From assembly GCA_030762935.1 (NCBI GenBank), contig CM060900.1, positions 440,298,259-440,362,258 of the forward strand: a DNA stretch of 64,000 bases, in the 5' to 3' direction. Shown here one piece after another: positions 9,400 to 19,624 of this stretch. Positions within the stretch are counted from its first letter, which is position 1. The number at the start of each line of letters is the position of its first letter. This stretch comes from Hymenopus coronatus (Eukaryota > Arthropoda > Insecta > Mantodea > Hymenopodidae). The translations under genes were made by a program, and so were the position numbers. Under the pieces are notes generated by a model. That model made no database searches. It was not told where the DNA came from and saw only the letters and a list, made by a program, of their open reading frames with translations.

Positions 9400-11856
9400 G
9401 AAGCTTCTTGATAAAGATATTTTCCCGAATTTGTAGTTCCAAAGCTTTCTTTACACGTTTAATTAACTCTCTTTCTTCCTTTATGCTATGAATTTCAGAC
9501 CAAAAATGATATGGTACTGCAGATTTGTCTACATGCTTGTACCTAATGCTTCTCAAGTGTTCTTTCATCTTAGTTTCCAAATTTTGTTTTGTTTTTCCAA
9601 TATAAATCTTATTGCAGTCTCAGCAGCTCATTTTATAAATTCCTGATTTTTTAGTGTTCGCTGTGGTATCTTTCAAAGTTTGATTCAATAAGTTCCGGAT
9701 ATTGTATCTATTTTGAGGGGCTAGTTTAATATTAAATTTTTAAAAATCCTTTTGAATTTCCAGAATACTTTTGGGTTAAAAGTAAATTTGCAAAATTTCA
9801 CTGATGGTTTATCCAATTTTTCTAAAGTGGCGATTTCATGTTGTCTTTTATTTCTTTTGTGTCTGTAGATCAATCTGTCTATGATGTTAGTATTGTAAAT
9901 GTTCAGTTTGGCAACCTGATGAATGTGTGTATATTCCTTTTGGTATTCTGTTTTATTCAAAGGGACATTGATAAGCCTATGAACCAGACTATGAAAGATG
10001 GCAAATTGGTGTTGTATTGGGTTGAACTGGTTCTGTTTTATGTAACTGTCAACATGGGTTGCTTTTCTGTATATGCCAAATTCTAATCTTGTTTCAGTTC
10101 TCATGATTTTCAGATCTAAGAAGGACAACAATCCATCTTGTTCTTCTTCCATTATGAACCCTATAGATTTTTCTTGTAAGTTCAACAACTTTATTGCATC
10201 GTCCATTACTTTTTTAGGAACAAGGGCAAACACATCATCCACATATCTATGCCAGGATTTGAAGATCTTTGGGAAGGCTTTAGTGATTTTGATTTCTAAA
10301 TTGCTCATATATAAGTTAGCTAACATAGGTGAGAGAGGGTTGACCATGGCCAAGCCTGCAGTTTGTCGAAAACCTTGTTGGAAAAAGAGAAGCTATTTTG
10401 TTTTATGCAAAGATCTGTCAAAGTGATGTATTCTTCAATTTGTTCTGGTGTCATGCCAACTTTCTTGAGCCATTGTTTTAATAAATTTGGAATTTTTCTA
10501 CTGAGATGCTCGTGAACAAGTATTGGATGTCGAGTGATACCATCATCTCTTCAGGTTCAATCACATCATGTTCAATTTTCTTTACAAAGTCCAAAGAATT
10601 TTTTAAGCTTAATGTTTCAAATATGTCAATCTGTTCAAATTCTTGTACCAGCATTTTGCAAATTTTAAGTTGGGGTGTCTATGATGGTGATTCGACACAT
10701 GCTATCATCATTCTTGTGGATCTTTGGGAAACTACAATTTTGGCAAAACAGGGTTGCTTACTATTAAATTGTTTTTCAACTTGTTTGGGATTATGCTGCT
10801 TTCTTTAATAGTTTTGATAGTGTTTTCAATATATTTGTGAAGTGGATTTTTAGTTATAGTAGTGTATTCTGGTTTTTGGAGTAACTTTTCAACCCTTTGT
10901 GTCAAATTGATCTATGATAACTATTTTGTTTCCTTTGTCTGCCTTTAAATATAAAATTGGTTTATTGTTTAATTTATTGACCATTTGTCTGTAGTGGTTG
11001 TGTTCTTCCTTAAATGACGTTTCCTTGAGGATTTTCAAGCATTTAAATTTTGTGAAAGTCTTTTGGTTCCCCTTGTCCAGAAAGTGCGAGGTAATGGATA
11101 CGTCCACAATATAGTCATCTAAATTGCGCGAGTTAGTGACACATGTTTTGAATCCTTTACTTAAAAATTGAATTTCTTTTCCATGAACGTTTGTGAGGAA
11201 ATGTTTTCTACGTTGTTTGAAGGTAGTATTTCCGGTTTTGTATTTTGATGACGGGTATAGTTTCTTCCATTCTTTTTACGTAATATTTCAACTTCCTTTT
11301 TTTAATTTTTGTGATTTTTCCTTCATCCTTATGTTCAGTAAATCATATAATTTTGTTTTAACATATTGCCAAATGATGTGTCCCAATTCTTTAAGTAGTT
11401 TTAAATTAAGTAATAGGCTTTTAAATCTATTTTTTGTAAGGTTTCATAATGTTTCGATCTCTCGGTTACCATGGTTTTTTCTTCTAGACTTTTCTGGAGT
11501 TTGCCGCTGTTGTCAAATTTGATCCATCTATGTAAAAAAACTGGTGATAGCTTTTCCCTAATGTAGATATTTAGAAATTTAATATTAGCTGAAGTTTCCC
11601 ATTTTTTAGTGTAAAGTTTGATAAAAGTCTTGAGGTCCTTTTGGTTTTTATGCAGCAGCATCATCTTAAGGTATGCAAAATCTCCTATCTTGTTGTCTGC
11701 CATCTTGTTACCTGTTGCATCTGCATTAGTTTCATTTTCACTTCTCTGGTTTGTAGACCATGTCAATATATCAAATAAAAAGAAGTATTTTAAACAGTGG
11801 AGAGCCATAATTAAATTTACATGTAATGAGTCACCTTTTAACTCCTTTTGCTCCAA
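9392..11856 (-). pseudogene. Penelope-like RT / GIY-YIG endonuclease, degraded
   Basis: The frame starts inside the right pseudo-LTR (about 11856) and runs through an N-terminal region (to 11401), a conserved block YLKADKGNKIVIIDQ (about 11107-10889), the RT palm with PLSPMLANLYMS and RYVDDVFAL (10353-9721), and the endonuclease (9660-9392) with GIYKMSC, KIYIGKTKQNLETK and a downstream SAVPYHFW block. The stretch 10353-10889 is shifted between frames. A TGA interrupts the endonuclease between its GIY and YIG halves. Known members use the RT and endonuclease for target-primed integration. This copy is inactive. Confidence 0.88.
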
Positions 11857-12029
11857 CGTTACCTTTGTTTGGGAAGACCGGTTTCAGGGTACTTTAACCC
11901 TATCTTCAGTTCCGGGGATGACTGATGCTACATGCAACAGGTGGTTGTGTGTAGCTTGGTGTTGTGTTGCCCTCTACTATTGTCAACAGGATGACGTCAT
12001 CAACAGCGGGTACCTCAAAATTCATAAGA
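11769..12029 (-). repeat. Pseudo-LTR, right copy (5' on the element strand)
   Basis: It is the 261-bp partner of 9139-9399. It contains the intact hammerhead motif (11872-11913) and, near its 3' side, the beginning of the element's open frame. On the element strand this is the upstream repeat, so it should also hold the promoter. No TATA box stands out. Confidence 0.9.
11872..11913 (-). ncRNA. Hammerhead ribozyme motif, 5' pseudo-LTR copy (core intact)
   Basis: On the minus strand the order is stem I 5' strand GGAA; core CTGAAGA (fits CUGANGA); stem II AGGGT, loop TAAAGT, ACCCT; then GAAAC; short stem III ACC/GGT; cleavage triplet GTC; stem I 3' strand TTCC. Every conserved core position of the hammerhead is present, and stem I (4 bp) and stem II (5 bp) are perfectly paired. 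The tiny stem III without a real loop matches the minimal type I motifs reported in Penelope-like elements, which are thought to work best as dimers. Activity is inferred from sequence only. Confidence 0.82.
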
Positions 12030-13370
12030 CTCTTACATTTAAATTTAATTGTTGTCTTAAGTTTATTTTAGTTTCTTTCATTCGTTTGTTCATAACTCAT
12101 ACTATGTAAGATGGAGCGTGAGACAGAGAACAGGGCAGCTATTGTGTTTGTTGCTTAGAGCTATCCATTGCAAAAGTTTGGTCATTAATTTTTATCAAAT
12201 TTGCCTATGAACACAAATGAGTTAGTGCCTGGGTGCATTGGTTATACCAAAACTTTAACCATGCCTTCCTGTCAATTCATTCTGTTTGGTATATTGAACG
12301 AGTGTCTCATTTCCTGTTTAAGTGTGCAATGTGACCAGTTGCAAGGTAAAGGCTCAGTGTGTTTGCTTCAGTTGCATTGTTGCCTTGAGCACAGCCTGAG
12401 TTTGCATGATATACAGAGAGTGGTGCAGATGAAAATCTTAAAACGACAATAATAATAGCAGTGGTGGTGGTAGCAGCTGATGTGATGAATTTTCTAAAAT
12501 TTACTTTTAAGAAAATTGTCTTTGGTTTTATTTTTATACTATTTGAGATTTCATAATTCTCAAGTATCACTAATTATAGAATCAATGTATGTAGTATTAA
12601 AGAAAAACAATTTTGTGGTAATTAACCTTTGTTGTGCAAAGGTTGGTAGTACCATAATTGACTTTGGTGATGGCTGTAAATTCCTGGAGTTTAAAGAATA
12701 ATCATATTTAATTTAATGTATTATATATAATTGTAATGTGTGATTAAAATTAAATTATTTGTAAAACCTATAAGATATTCATTTTGGAACATATTTTAAT
12801 ACATGTTTTGTATAGATGTAATGACAGAATAAAGCATGATAAACTGGAATTTATGTAACATAATGTTTTGACCATAACAGTATGTAGAAGCAAGTCAAAA
12901 GAGCAGTAACATTGCATTGCCATTTATTTGCTATAATGCTTTGAAGCAGTACACTTGACAACACCACCATGGTATGAACTCTCAAACAAGCAAATACTCT
13001 GACAGGCAAATGCCCATTTCCCATGAGTGGGAATATGAACCATAGTGTGGTATATTTGTTGCTGCTTTTTGAACGAGTTGGGCTCAAAGAAATTAGCGAG
13101 TCTCATTGTACCATATGAATAAAACTTATGCACTTGACAGCTCTATTGTTGCTATGTCTTACTAGCAATGCTGTGTCTTGGGTAGCTCTGTATTGGATAA
13201 ACCCACATTCACAGATGTTTTGAGTTCCCCCATATACATTAAATTCCCCAAACGACTCACAGTATTTGTTAGGTACCATTAGGATATGTTATATCAAAGT
13301 AAATTTGAGAACTTGTGATATAGTGGGAAAACTTTTAATTGGTTGAGGAACTTCGTGTTCCACTGGCATG
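12030..13370. other. Non-coding stretch
   Basis: No exon or element could be recognised. The segment 12850-13135 is less AT-rich and may be an old repeat, but it shows no ends or coding motif. The ORFs are short and overlap on both strands. Confidence 0.4.
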
Positions 13371-13374
13371 GTGT

Positions 13375-13500
13375 GAAGGTTGCTCAGTTGCAGAAACAAC
13401 TTGGAAAGGTGAAGATCCTATAGTTCAAACCTCGTATATGGTATTAAAACTTTCAGTCTGATTCTGCCTTTCCACACAGCTTGTGTGGAAGACAATTATC
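13375..13500 (+). repeat. tRNA-like SINE remnant
   Basis: The plus strand shows GTTGCTCAGTTGCAGA as a degenerate box A (about 13379-13394) and TAGTTCAAACCTCG as a box B (about 13421-13434). The spacing is about right for a SINE head. The 3' body is not recognised and no target duplication was found. Confidence 0.4.
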
Positions 13501-13655
13501 AAGAAGGCTTCATTTGAGCAACTTTGAGACAAATTACTTATAAATAATAAAACAAATTAGAAACTAAATAATTGAAGTGTAAAGGTTTAAATTTTTCTTG
13601 AGAATTTTTAGAGATAAATCAAACAATAAGTCATTAATAATTTATATATTTGCAG

Positions 13656-13823
13656 ATTCTTAAACCATTTCTGTTGCGGCGTGTGAAAGCTGATGTTGAG
13701 CTAGACATACCACCAAAGAAAGAGGTATTAGTTTATACTCCAATGACAGCAATACAGTTAGAGCTTTACCAAGCTATAGAAGCTTGCAACTATACAAAGC
13801 TACTACAGTATGACAAAGAAGAG
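13656..13823 (+). CDS. HELLS: HELLS exon: end of first SNF2 ATPase lobe
   Basis: The exon encodes 56 residues in phase 0 on both sides. The acceptor is TTTGCAG (ending 13655) and the donor is GTATGT (13824). It starts ILKPFLLRRVKADVELDIPP, the conserved end of the SNF2 N-terminal lobe. Human HELLS has [20 protein letters not shown] here, and the next part (KKEVLVYTPMTAIQLELYQA) also follows HELLS. The protein is an ATP-dependent nucleosome remodeler that supports DNA methylation and heterochromatin. The Walker A and DEGH motifs are not in the window and should lie upstream. DDM1-type naming is an alternative for the same orthology group. Confidence 0.9.
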
Positions 13824-13919
13824 GTATGTATAATGTTGTAACAGATATTTATATGACTTAAAATACTTAATATTGATAATATGTAAACACAGAAACTAAT
13901 AACAGTGACCCAACACTAA

Positions 13920-16015
13920 TATCTTACACAAAATAACGTGACATCACTCTAATATGTTCTTAAAGTTGTTTAAAAATTAAGAACAGGTTTTTTTGGATGC
14001 ATCTTTATCTTCCCATGGCTGGTGTTTAAATTCCAGTGTTGCGGTTACTGCCACTAGGTGATGGATTGTTCATACCTGTATTGTCATCTATAGGGGTTGA
14101 AGAAATTTGGTGACAATCAATTGGTACATCAAATTCATGATATGATCTTTATTTTTCAGAATAAATATATTCTCCCAAACCATTTAATCGATGTGTACAT
14201 TTAATTGCTTTAATAATTTAACTCATGGGTGTATATATATATTTATTTAGAAAAACCTATTAGATTTCTTATGTTGCATTTATTTTGAGGCACTAAAATA
14301 ATCCTATGTTCTTTAAAAATGTTTGTTAACTTTTTGTTCTCCCAGGGATGATATGTAAATCTTTTAAAGTTGTAATTGACCTTTATTTTCTTAAGAGAGG
14401 AAATCTCCTTTATTGATTTTTTATATTTAAATTTCTCAATCTTTTTATTTATTATATCAGTATTAAAAACATTCAATAAGGCAACGTTGATAATATGTTG
14501 GTATTCTTTTTTAAATTCATCTCTGCTGAGTACTTATTTATCAAGTTGTAGGTTAAACTATTAAAAACTGCAAACTTATGTAGAAGGGTTTTAAACTTTT
14601 GACTTTTAATTAGTTATCAGTATCAATTTATTTTCTGTATATTCCAAAACTCAATCTATTATTTTTTATTGACTTTATATCTAGGAAGGGGAGAAAATCA
14701 TCAAATTCCATTTCCAGTGTGAATTTTGTAGCTCTGCGCTGCAAATTTAAAAGTTTTAAAACATTATCTACATGCTTATATGGCACAATCGCAAAAACAT
14801 TGACACAGCTATTTCAAGTATTTAATATTAAAGTATTTCAAAAATAGCCCATAAAAAGATCAGCCAGAAAAGATGAGAATAGGCTACCCATTGCCAAACC
14901 AGAAGTTACTTGTGAGAATTTTTAATTATAGCTGAACAAATTTTGACCCTAACAAAGCTTAGTAAGCTTGACCAAATCATTTATTAAATCTTTAATTGAA
15001 TCAAACTTAATCAGTTCTTCAAACATATCAAACAATTACCTCTAGGGATGCTTGGAAATAAAGCAGTTACATCAAAAGGAACAGGTTTATCATTTTTGGA
15101 CAAAACTATTATTGCCGACCTTTTCTACTAGCTCAAATTAATTTTTAATGTCCTAAGTTTTCAAAGGTCCTGAATTTATTTAATCTTTTGGCTAGATTGT
15201 AAGTAGGTGAATTTATGCAGTATACAATAGGCCTCATTGTATTACCTATTGTATTTGGTTTATGTATTTTGGAGAGTGTGTAGGTCCTAGGTATTACTCA
15301 CTTTTACAGCTTGTTTTTCTTTATCTGATTAAGTTTTAACAGCTGAAATGCAAGAATTTAATGGATCTGTATAATCTTCACTTTGACTTACAGTTTCCAC
15401 TCTGTTAATACAATCAATTCTATTAAAAAATACAATTTATCAGATTTATTACAGATTACATCTTTTTAATTCAATGTTTAATAATTTGTGTATTGTGCTT
15501 TACTTTAGGGTGATTTTTTGTTCAAAGTCTCTAATATTGCATTTTGTTTTAACCAATGATTTTTTATTTTATTCCTGGCTAGTAATTTCAATATATGCCA
15601 AATGATTATCTGCATTCTTTTGAAACATTTTCACAGGCTTTAAGACCTTTATTAAAAAATTTTAGTTCCTGTTTATTAAAATTATAATTTGAAAGCTTAA
15701 TTACATTATCCTTTGGGTTGTATTTAATTTGCTTCCCTTATTTTGTCTTAAGCACAATTTATTTAATTTATTTTTTAACCTATTTTGTCTTTTTTCTTGG
15801 GCTGAGATTGAGTCTTTTACAATTTAGATTGCAAATTAAACCAAATTGAGTCACCTAAAACATTTATTAATTTAAGATGTAAACTGTGTCATGTTAATTA
15901 ATCAACTCATCAAATAAGCAAATAAATGTATCATGTTCAATATCATTTAAACTCCTGAAATGCAAATTTTGTCCCATTTCAATTACTTCTCTCTCTGCCG
16001 CTTTTTGATTTGCAT
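13920..16015 (-). pseudogene. Penelope-like element B, heavily decayed
   Basis: The minus-strand fragments follow Penelope-like order. A C-terminal RT tail (KRFTYHPWENKK, 14476-14243) lies at the left. The RT palm lies around 14900-14640, with SGLAMGSLFS and FAIVPYKHVDNVLKLLNLQ. N-terminal pieces reach about 16015. The YxDD motif has been lost (CVNVFAIVP). Many stops and frameshifts are present and the region has become very AT-rich. The left end (13980-14130) is homologous, inverted, to 18590-18740 at the end of element C. Confidence 0.8.
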
Positions 16016-16019
16016 CATT

Positions 16020-16029
16020 ATTGTTGTTG

Positions 16030-16070
<41 letters not shown>
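16020..16070. repeat. (TTG)n(TTA)n microsatellite
   Basis: A short run of TTG units passes into about a dozen TTA units. It lies just outside the N-terminal end of Penelope-like element B. Confidence 0.9.
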
Positions 16071-16072
<2 letters not shown>

Positions 16073-16423
16073 ATTTAAATATTTTTCTAAATTGGAAATG
16101 GAAAGAGGTTATTTCCCCTTCCTATATTTAAAGATTATAAAAAAGTAATAATAATTTGAATTTTGGCATCTATAGAATATCAACCAATATGATAATTACA
16201 TAAAAAAATAGAGAATTTCAGCCCCTTTGCACTTAATGTTGCTGTTTTTATTAGTTTAATTTGAAGTACCTGCGCTGATGTATAAGATGCATCACCTTAA
16301 CTATATACATTACTTCTATTATTTAAATTCTTCCTGTGGCACCTAACCTATTGTTGGAGTGTGTAGAATGGCCGCTGGCAGAGACTTTTTCATTGGTACT
16401 GTTATATTTGAAATGTGCTTTGG

Positions 16424-16548
16424 CATGGTCCATTGGGTCTCATAGTTTCCAAGAGCTCGTTCTCTGACTAGCCACCAGATCACCTACGAAGATGCCAAGC
16501 ACAGCCCTTGGCAAAACATCGGGAACTACAGGACCCAATGGACCATGG
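16424..16548 (+). ncRNA. Hammerhead-like motif inside a long inverted repeat
   Basis: Two arms, 16424-16450 and 16522-16548, are complementary (16 consecutive pairs starting CATGGTCCATTGGGTC, then an imperfect extension). Between them lies a hammerhead-like order: C and T of the core (16484-16485), two extra bases AC, then GAAGA (16488-16492), stem II GCCAAG/CTTGGC (6 perfect pairs, 7-nt loop), AAAAC where GAAAC is expected, and ATC at the cleavage site (16520). The arm that follows would be the 3' strand of stem I. The core is therefore damaged at two places. It is probably a solo pseudo-LTR remnant of a Penelope-like element. Confidence 0.55.
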
Positions 16549-16629
16549 CCTACAAGCCAGGAAAATAGTTTCATTATTCAAGACACCAGCCGTTAAAGCC
16601 TCGTAAAAATATTTAATTATTTAAATTGT

Positions 16630-17005
16630 ATTTCATTATTGTGACCCCCCCCCCCCCTCCCCAAAAAAAAAAAACAACTTCTGTTTATCACATCTATTGG
16701 TTAAATCTAAAATGTTTAATTAACGAAATTCCCTACATTTTTCATTTTTGGACTCTTCTATTGGGTGGTGAATGAAATGCATCATGTGTGGACTTAAAGT
16801 TAATCTACAGGTTGATAAATAAAGACCTCAGCAGAGATAAATTTAACAAAGAAAATCAACATATTGTCAATACTACCCTTTTGAATGATTTAAATACTGA
16901 TTTTATAAAATAAAAAAATTGCGAAATTTAAATACTAAAAATCTGTTAAGGTGGTTTACAGTCTTAAAAAATTAAAGAGCATTTACAATTTTAAACTGGG
17001 CAAAC
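16630..17005. other. AT-rich non-coding stretch
   Basis: It holds a poly-C and poly-A run (about 16647-16675). Nothing else was recognised. Confidence 0.4.
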
Positions 17006-17007
17006 AA

Positions 17008-18212
17008 ATACCACATTCATCTGAATACAAGATGACCTCAAATGCAAGGCACCCCATTTTTAGAATACAATTTTGGAAATTAGCATATCATCTACATTAG
17101 ACATTTTTAAAAGACATAGGTATATAAAAATAGGAATTTTTCAATGAAATTTAAAGGTTTTCCATATATTTTGAACAACAAAAGGACACTTAAGCTGATA
17201 AACTCCATTATTTATTTTACTTAGTTTTGAATTTGCACAGAAATTTGCCAGAGAGGGGAGTATGGAAATGTATGGTATGGGCATGATGGTACAACATGGC
17301 AGTAGCAGTAGTGGAAATATAACGACGGTGATGGATGTGATTTTGTATTAGGCAACATACTTAATATAACACATCATAAATGATTTTACCTAATTTGAAT
17401 TTGCGCAGAAATTCACATTGCGAATAGAAGAGACTGAGAAGGGAGAGTGAAATGTACGGTGTATGCGATGATAGAACGTGACAGTGGTGATTGCATTAGT
17501 ATAACTGTAATGATGATGATGGATATGATTTTGCATTTAGACAACATGCTTAATATATCGTATCATAAATGTTTTTCCTTTGAATTTATGCAGAAATTCA
17601 CATTGGGAGCAGGAGAGACAGAGAAAGGAGAATGAACAGTATGGCATATGTGATGATAGAACTGGTGGTGGTAGCAGTAGCGTAGCTGTAACAATGATTA
17701 TTTATGGATGCTATTTTCTGCTAAGATAGCATACTTAATATAATATATCATCAAACACTTTACGTAGTTTGGAACTTGTGCATACATTCACATTGTGGTA
17801 TATGTGCAACCTGAGGAGGGGAAATGCACAGCTAACCTGTCCTCTCTCTTTCTGCTTAACTGTTGACTTCCAATACATTATTATGTGCAACCACCTATGT
17901 GAAAGGAAATCCTGTAACTTTGTTTTAGTCTAGGAGAGTAATCTTTTTTTCCAATGAGATTGCTCATAGGCTTCTACAGTTACATTTTAGCATGAAATGA
18001 GACGCTCAGAATGTGCTGCATATGTTGCGACCTTGGCAGAAATCTAAACTATTTTGCCACAGGCTTCGCCACTGCTGTACCTGCAAAGTTTGTAACTTAC
18101 TTTTTCCCTGTATGGTATTTGGAAAACATATATCACGAATGCAAAACAACCGCCAGTTCTTAACATTAATATTTTGGAAACAAACATTGTCTTGTTTTTT
18201 AATTAATACGGT
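17008..18212 (+). repeat. Repeat family B, copy 1 (tandem core, conserved tail)
   Basis: The left end, ACATTCATCTGAATACAAGA, and the degenerate right end near GTCTTGTTTTTTAATTAATA are weak inverted copies of each other. This matches the clearer termini of the copy at 22139-23558. The core (17231-17790) has about four diverged tandem units starting at 17231, 17399, 17584 and 17773, so the period is 168-189 bp. A conserved tail of about 350 bp (17860-18212) recurs at 23210-23558 and 62610-62975. It has no coding capacity, so it is probably a non-autonomous DNA transposon. Confidence 0.65.
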
Positions 18213-18289
18213 AGTTCACAAAAAGTTTTATAGAACATGGTATTATATTAGAGCCTCAAAATAAATACAATAAGAAATCTGTTAGGTTT

Positions 18290-18800
18290 ATCTCCTGAAG
18301 ATAAAATATCAAAAAATAAAAAAATCTGGTACTTATCAATCAAAGTGTTGACATTGTGAACATGTTTATATTGGAAAATCCAAGCTTCATTTAAAAACCA
18401 GGGTCAAAGAGTACTTCAGACATTAAATATAAACAGAATGATAAGTCAGTAGTGCAGATTATTTTTGGTCTTTCAACCTAGAAATATATCTAGATGTTAA
18501 ATTATTAAAGCCAGTAAATGGACACATCCATTTAATGGTTTGGGAGAAAATATTTATCTTGAAGAGATATCATATCCTGAAAATTGATGTACTACCAATT
18601 GATTCCATCACCAAATTTGTCTTACCCCCAGTAGATGGTAATGCATGTGTGAGCAATCCATCATCTAGCATTAGTAATCATAACACTGGAATTTAAACAC
18701 CAGCTATGGGAAGCTGAAGATGCATCCAAAAAGGGATCCAAACATGCTCTTCATTTTTAAATAATTTTTAGAAGATAGTGAAATGTCACATTTTTGTTTA
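18290..18800 (+). pseudogene. Penelope-like element C, endonuclease end
   Basis: The plus strand encodes EHVYIGKSKLHLKTRVKEYF (about 18359-18418), the YIG half of a GIY-YIG endonuclease, with the downstream ADYFWSF-like block. Stops interrupt the frame. The 3' flank (18590-18800) is a pseudo-LTR-like segment that pairs, inverted, with the left end of element B (about 13980-14130). It carries a decayed hammerhead-like motif (18714-18749). Confidence 0.75.
18714..18749 (+). ncRNA. Decayed hammerhead-like motif of element C
   Basis: The core CTGAAGA is intact, followed by a short stem II ATCC/GGAT with an AAAAAG loop. The 3' core reads CAAAC instead of GAAAC, and the expected cleavage triplet is not clean (GCTC). 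It is the 3' portion of a Penelope-like element, where such motifs are expected. It is most likely inactive. Confidence 0.4.
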
Positions 18801-19253
18801 AGATAGTTAAACTTTAAGGTATATTTCCATTTTTCTCATTTAGTTGTCAATCCTTGGTTTGGTTTGCAGTAATTCTGCCTTCCTTTTTAACTCTTCATGT
18901 GTTCTGCAGTTCATGTCTTAATTTGTTCCAAGTATCGTAGTCTTACTCTTCCTTTACTATTCCTGCCTACAACTGCACCTTCGATTGTAATTTACAAAAT
19001 ATTTTGGTATCTTAATAAATGTCCTATGAATTTTAGTCATTTTTATTTGGTTCCAAATTTTTCTTTTGTTTTGCTGTCTCATAAACTTCTCAAATAGGGA
19101 TTTAATAGGTCGAACTATTTTCAGAACTTTCCTATAGCACCATGTTTCAACTGTTTTTATTCTTCTGTTTTGATATTAGTGTTTACGAATTTCACATCCA
19201 TATAATATTATGCTGCATACATATGTTTATGTTGTAATTTGTTTGTGTTTCAG
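18801..19253. other. Intron sequence before the HELLS linker exon
   Basis: Nothing was recognised apart from the polypyrimidine-type acceptor region TTTGTGTTTCAG directly upstream of 19254. Confidence 0.5.
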
Positions 19254-19543
19254 TGTGCAATAATTCCGGATGAGCCTGACGGTAGCCGTCCTAAACGTAA
19301 GTGTTCTCTCACACCCAAGTCATATGAAGAAAGTGATTATGAAAGTGATGAACATAGTGATTTAAATAACACAGCTGACAGCCGTCCTAAACGTAGGTGT
19401 TCTCACACACCAAAGCCATATGAAGAAAGTGGTTTAAATGACAGAGATGACGGTAGCCGTCCTAAACGCAGGTGTACTCTCACACCAAAGGGATATGAAC
19501 ATAGTGCTCTAAATGATACAGTTGAAAGCATTTCAGAGAAAAG
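19254..19543 (+). CDS. HELLS: HELLS exon: inter-lobe linker with triplicated RPKRR repeat
   Basis: The acceptor is GTGTTTCAG (ending 19253) and the donor is GTAAGT (19544). The exon has 290 nt, enters in phase 0 and leaves two bases (AG) of a split codon that the next exon completes as Ser. It encodes CAIIPDEPDG followed by three copies of a basic motif, RPKRKCSLTPKSYEES, RPKRRCSHTPKPYEES and RPKRRCTLTPKGYEHS. The copies start at 19281, 19377 and 19452, so the periods are 96 and 75 nt. Vertebrate HELLS has one such segment (GRPKRRTRKSINYSK) in the same linker between the two ATPase lobes. The motif looks like a nuclear localisation or DNA-contact element with possible TP phosphorylation sites, which is an inference. 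Confidence 0.85.
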
Positions 19544-19624
19544 GTAAGTTCACAAATATTCACTATAGTTGCTACTAATATTTTTAGCTTCTCGTAAAAG
19601 TCTTTTCCCTTTGGACTTAACCAT

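Larger units (their letters stand above)
9139..12029 (-). mobile_element. Penelope-like retroelement A with pseudo-LTRs
   Basis: This is a 2.9-kb element on the minus strand, bounded by two direct repeats of exactly 261 bp (9139-9399 and 11769-12029). Between them lie the parts of a Penelope-like protein: an N-terminal region, a reverse transcriptase with YVDD, and a GIY-YIG endonuclease at the 3' end. Direct terminal repeats (pseudo-LTRs) plus an RT and GIY-YIG endonuclease are the hallmark of this group. Both repeats contain a hammerhead-type motif. The coding region is broken, so the copy is dead, but its ends are complete. Confidence 0.9.
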
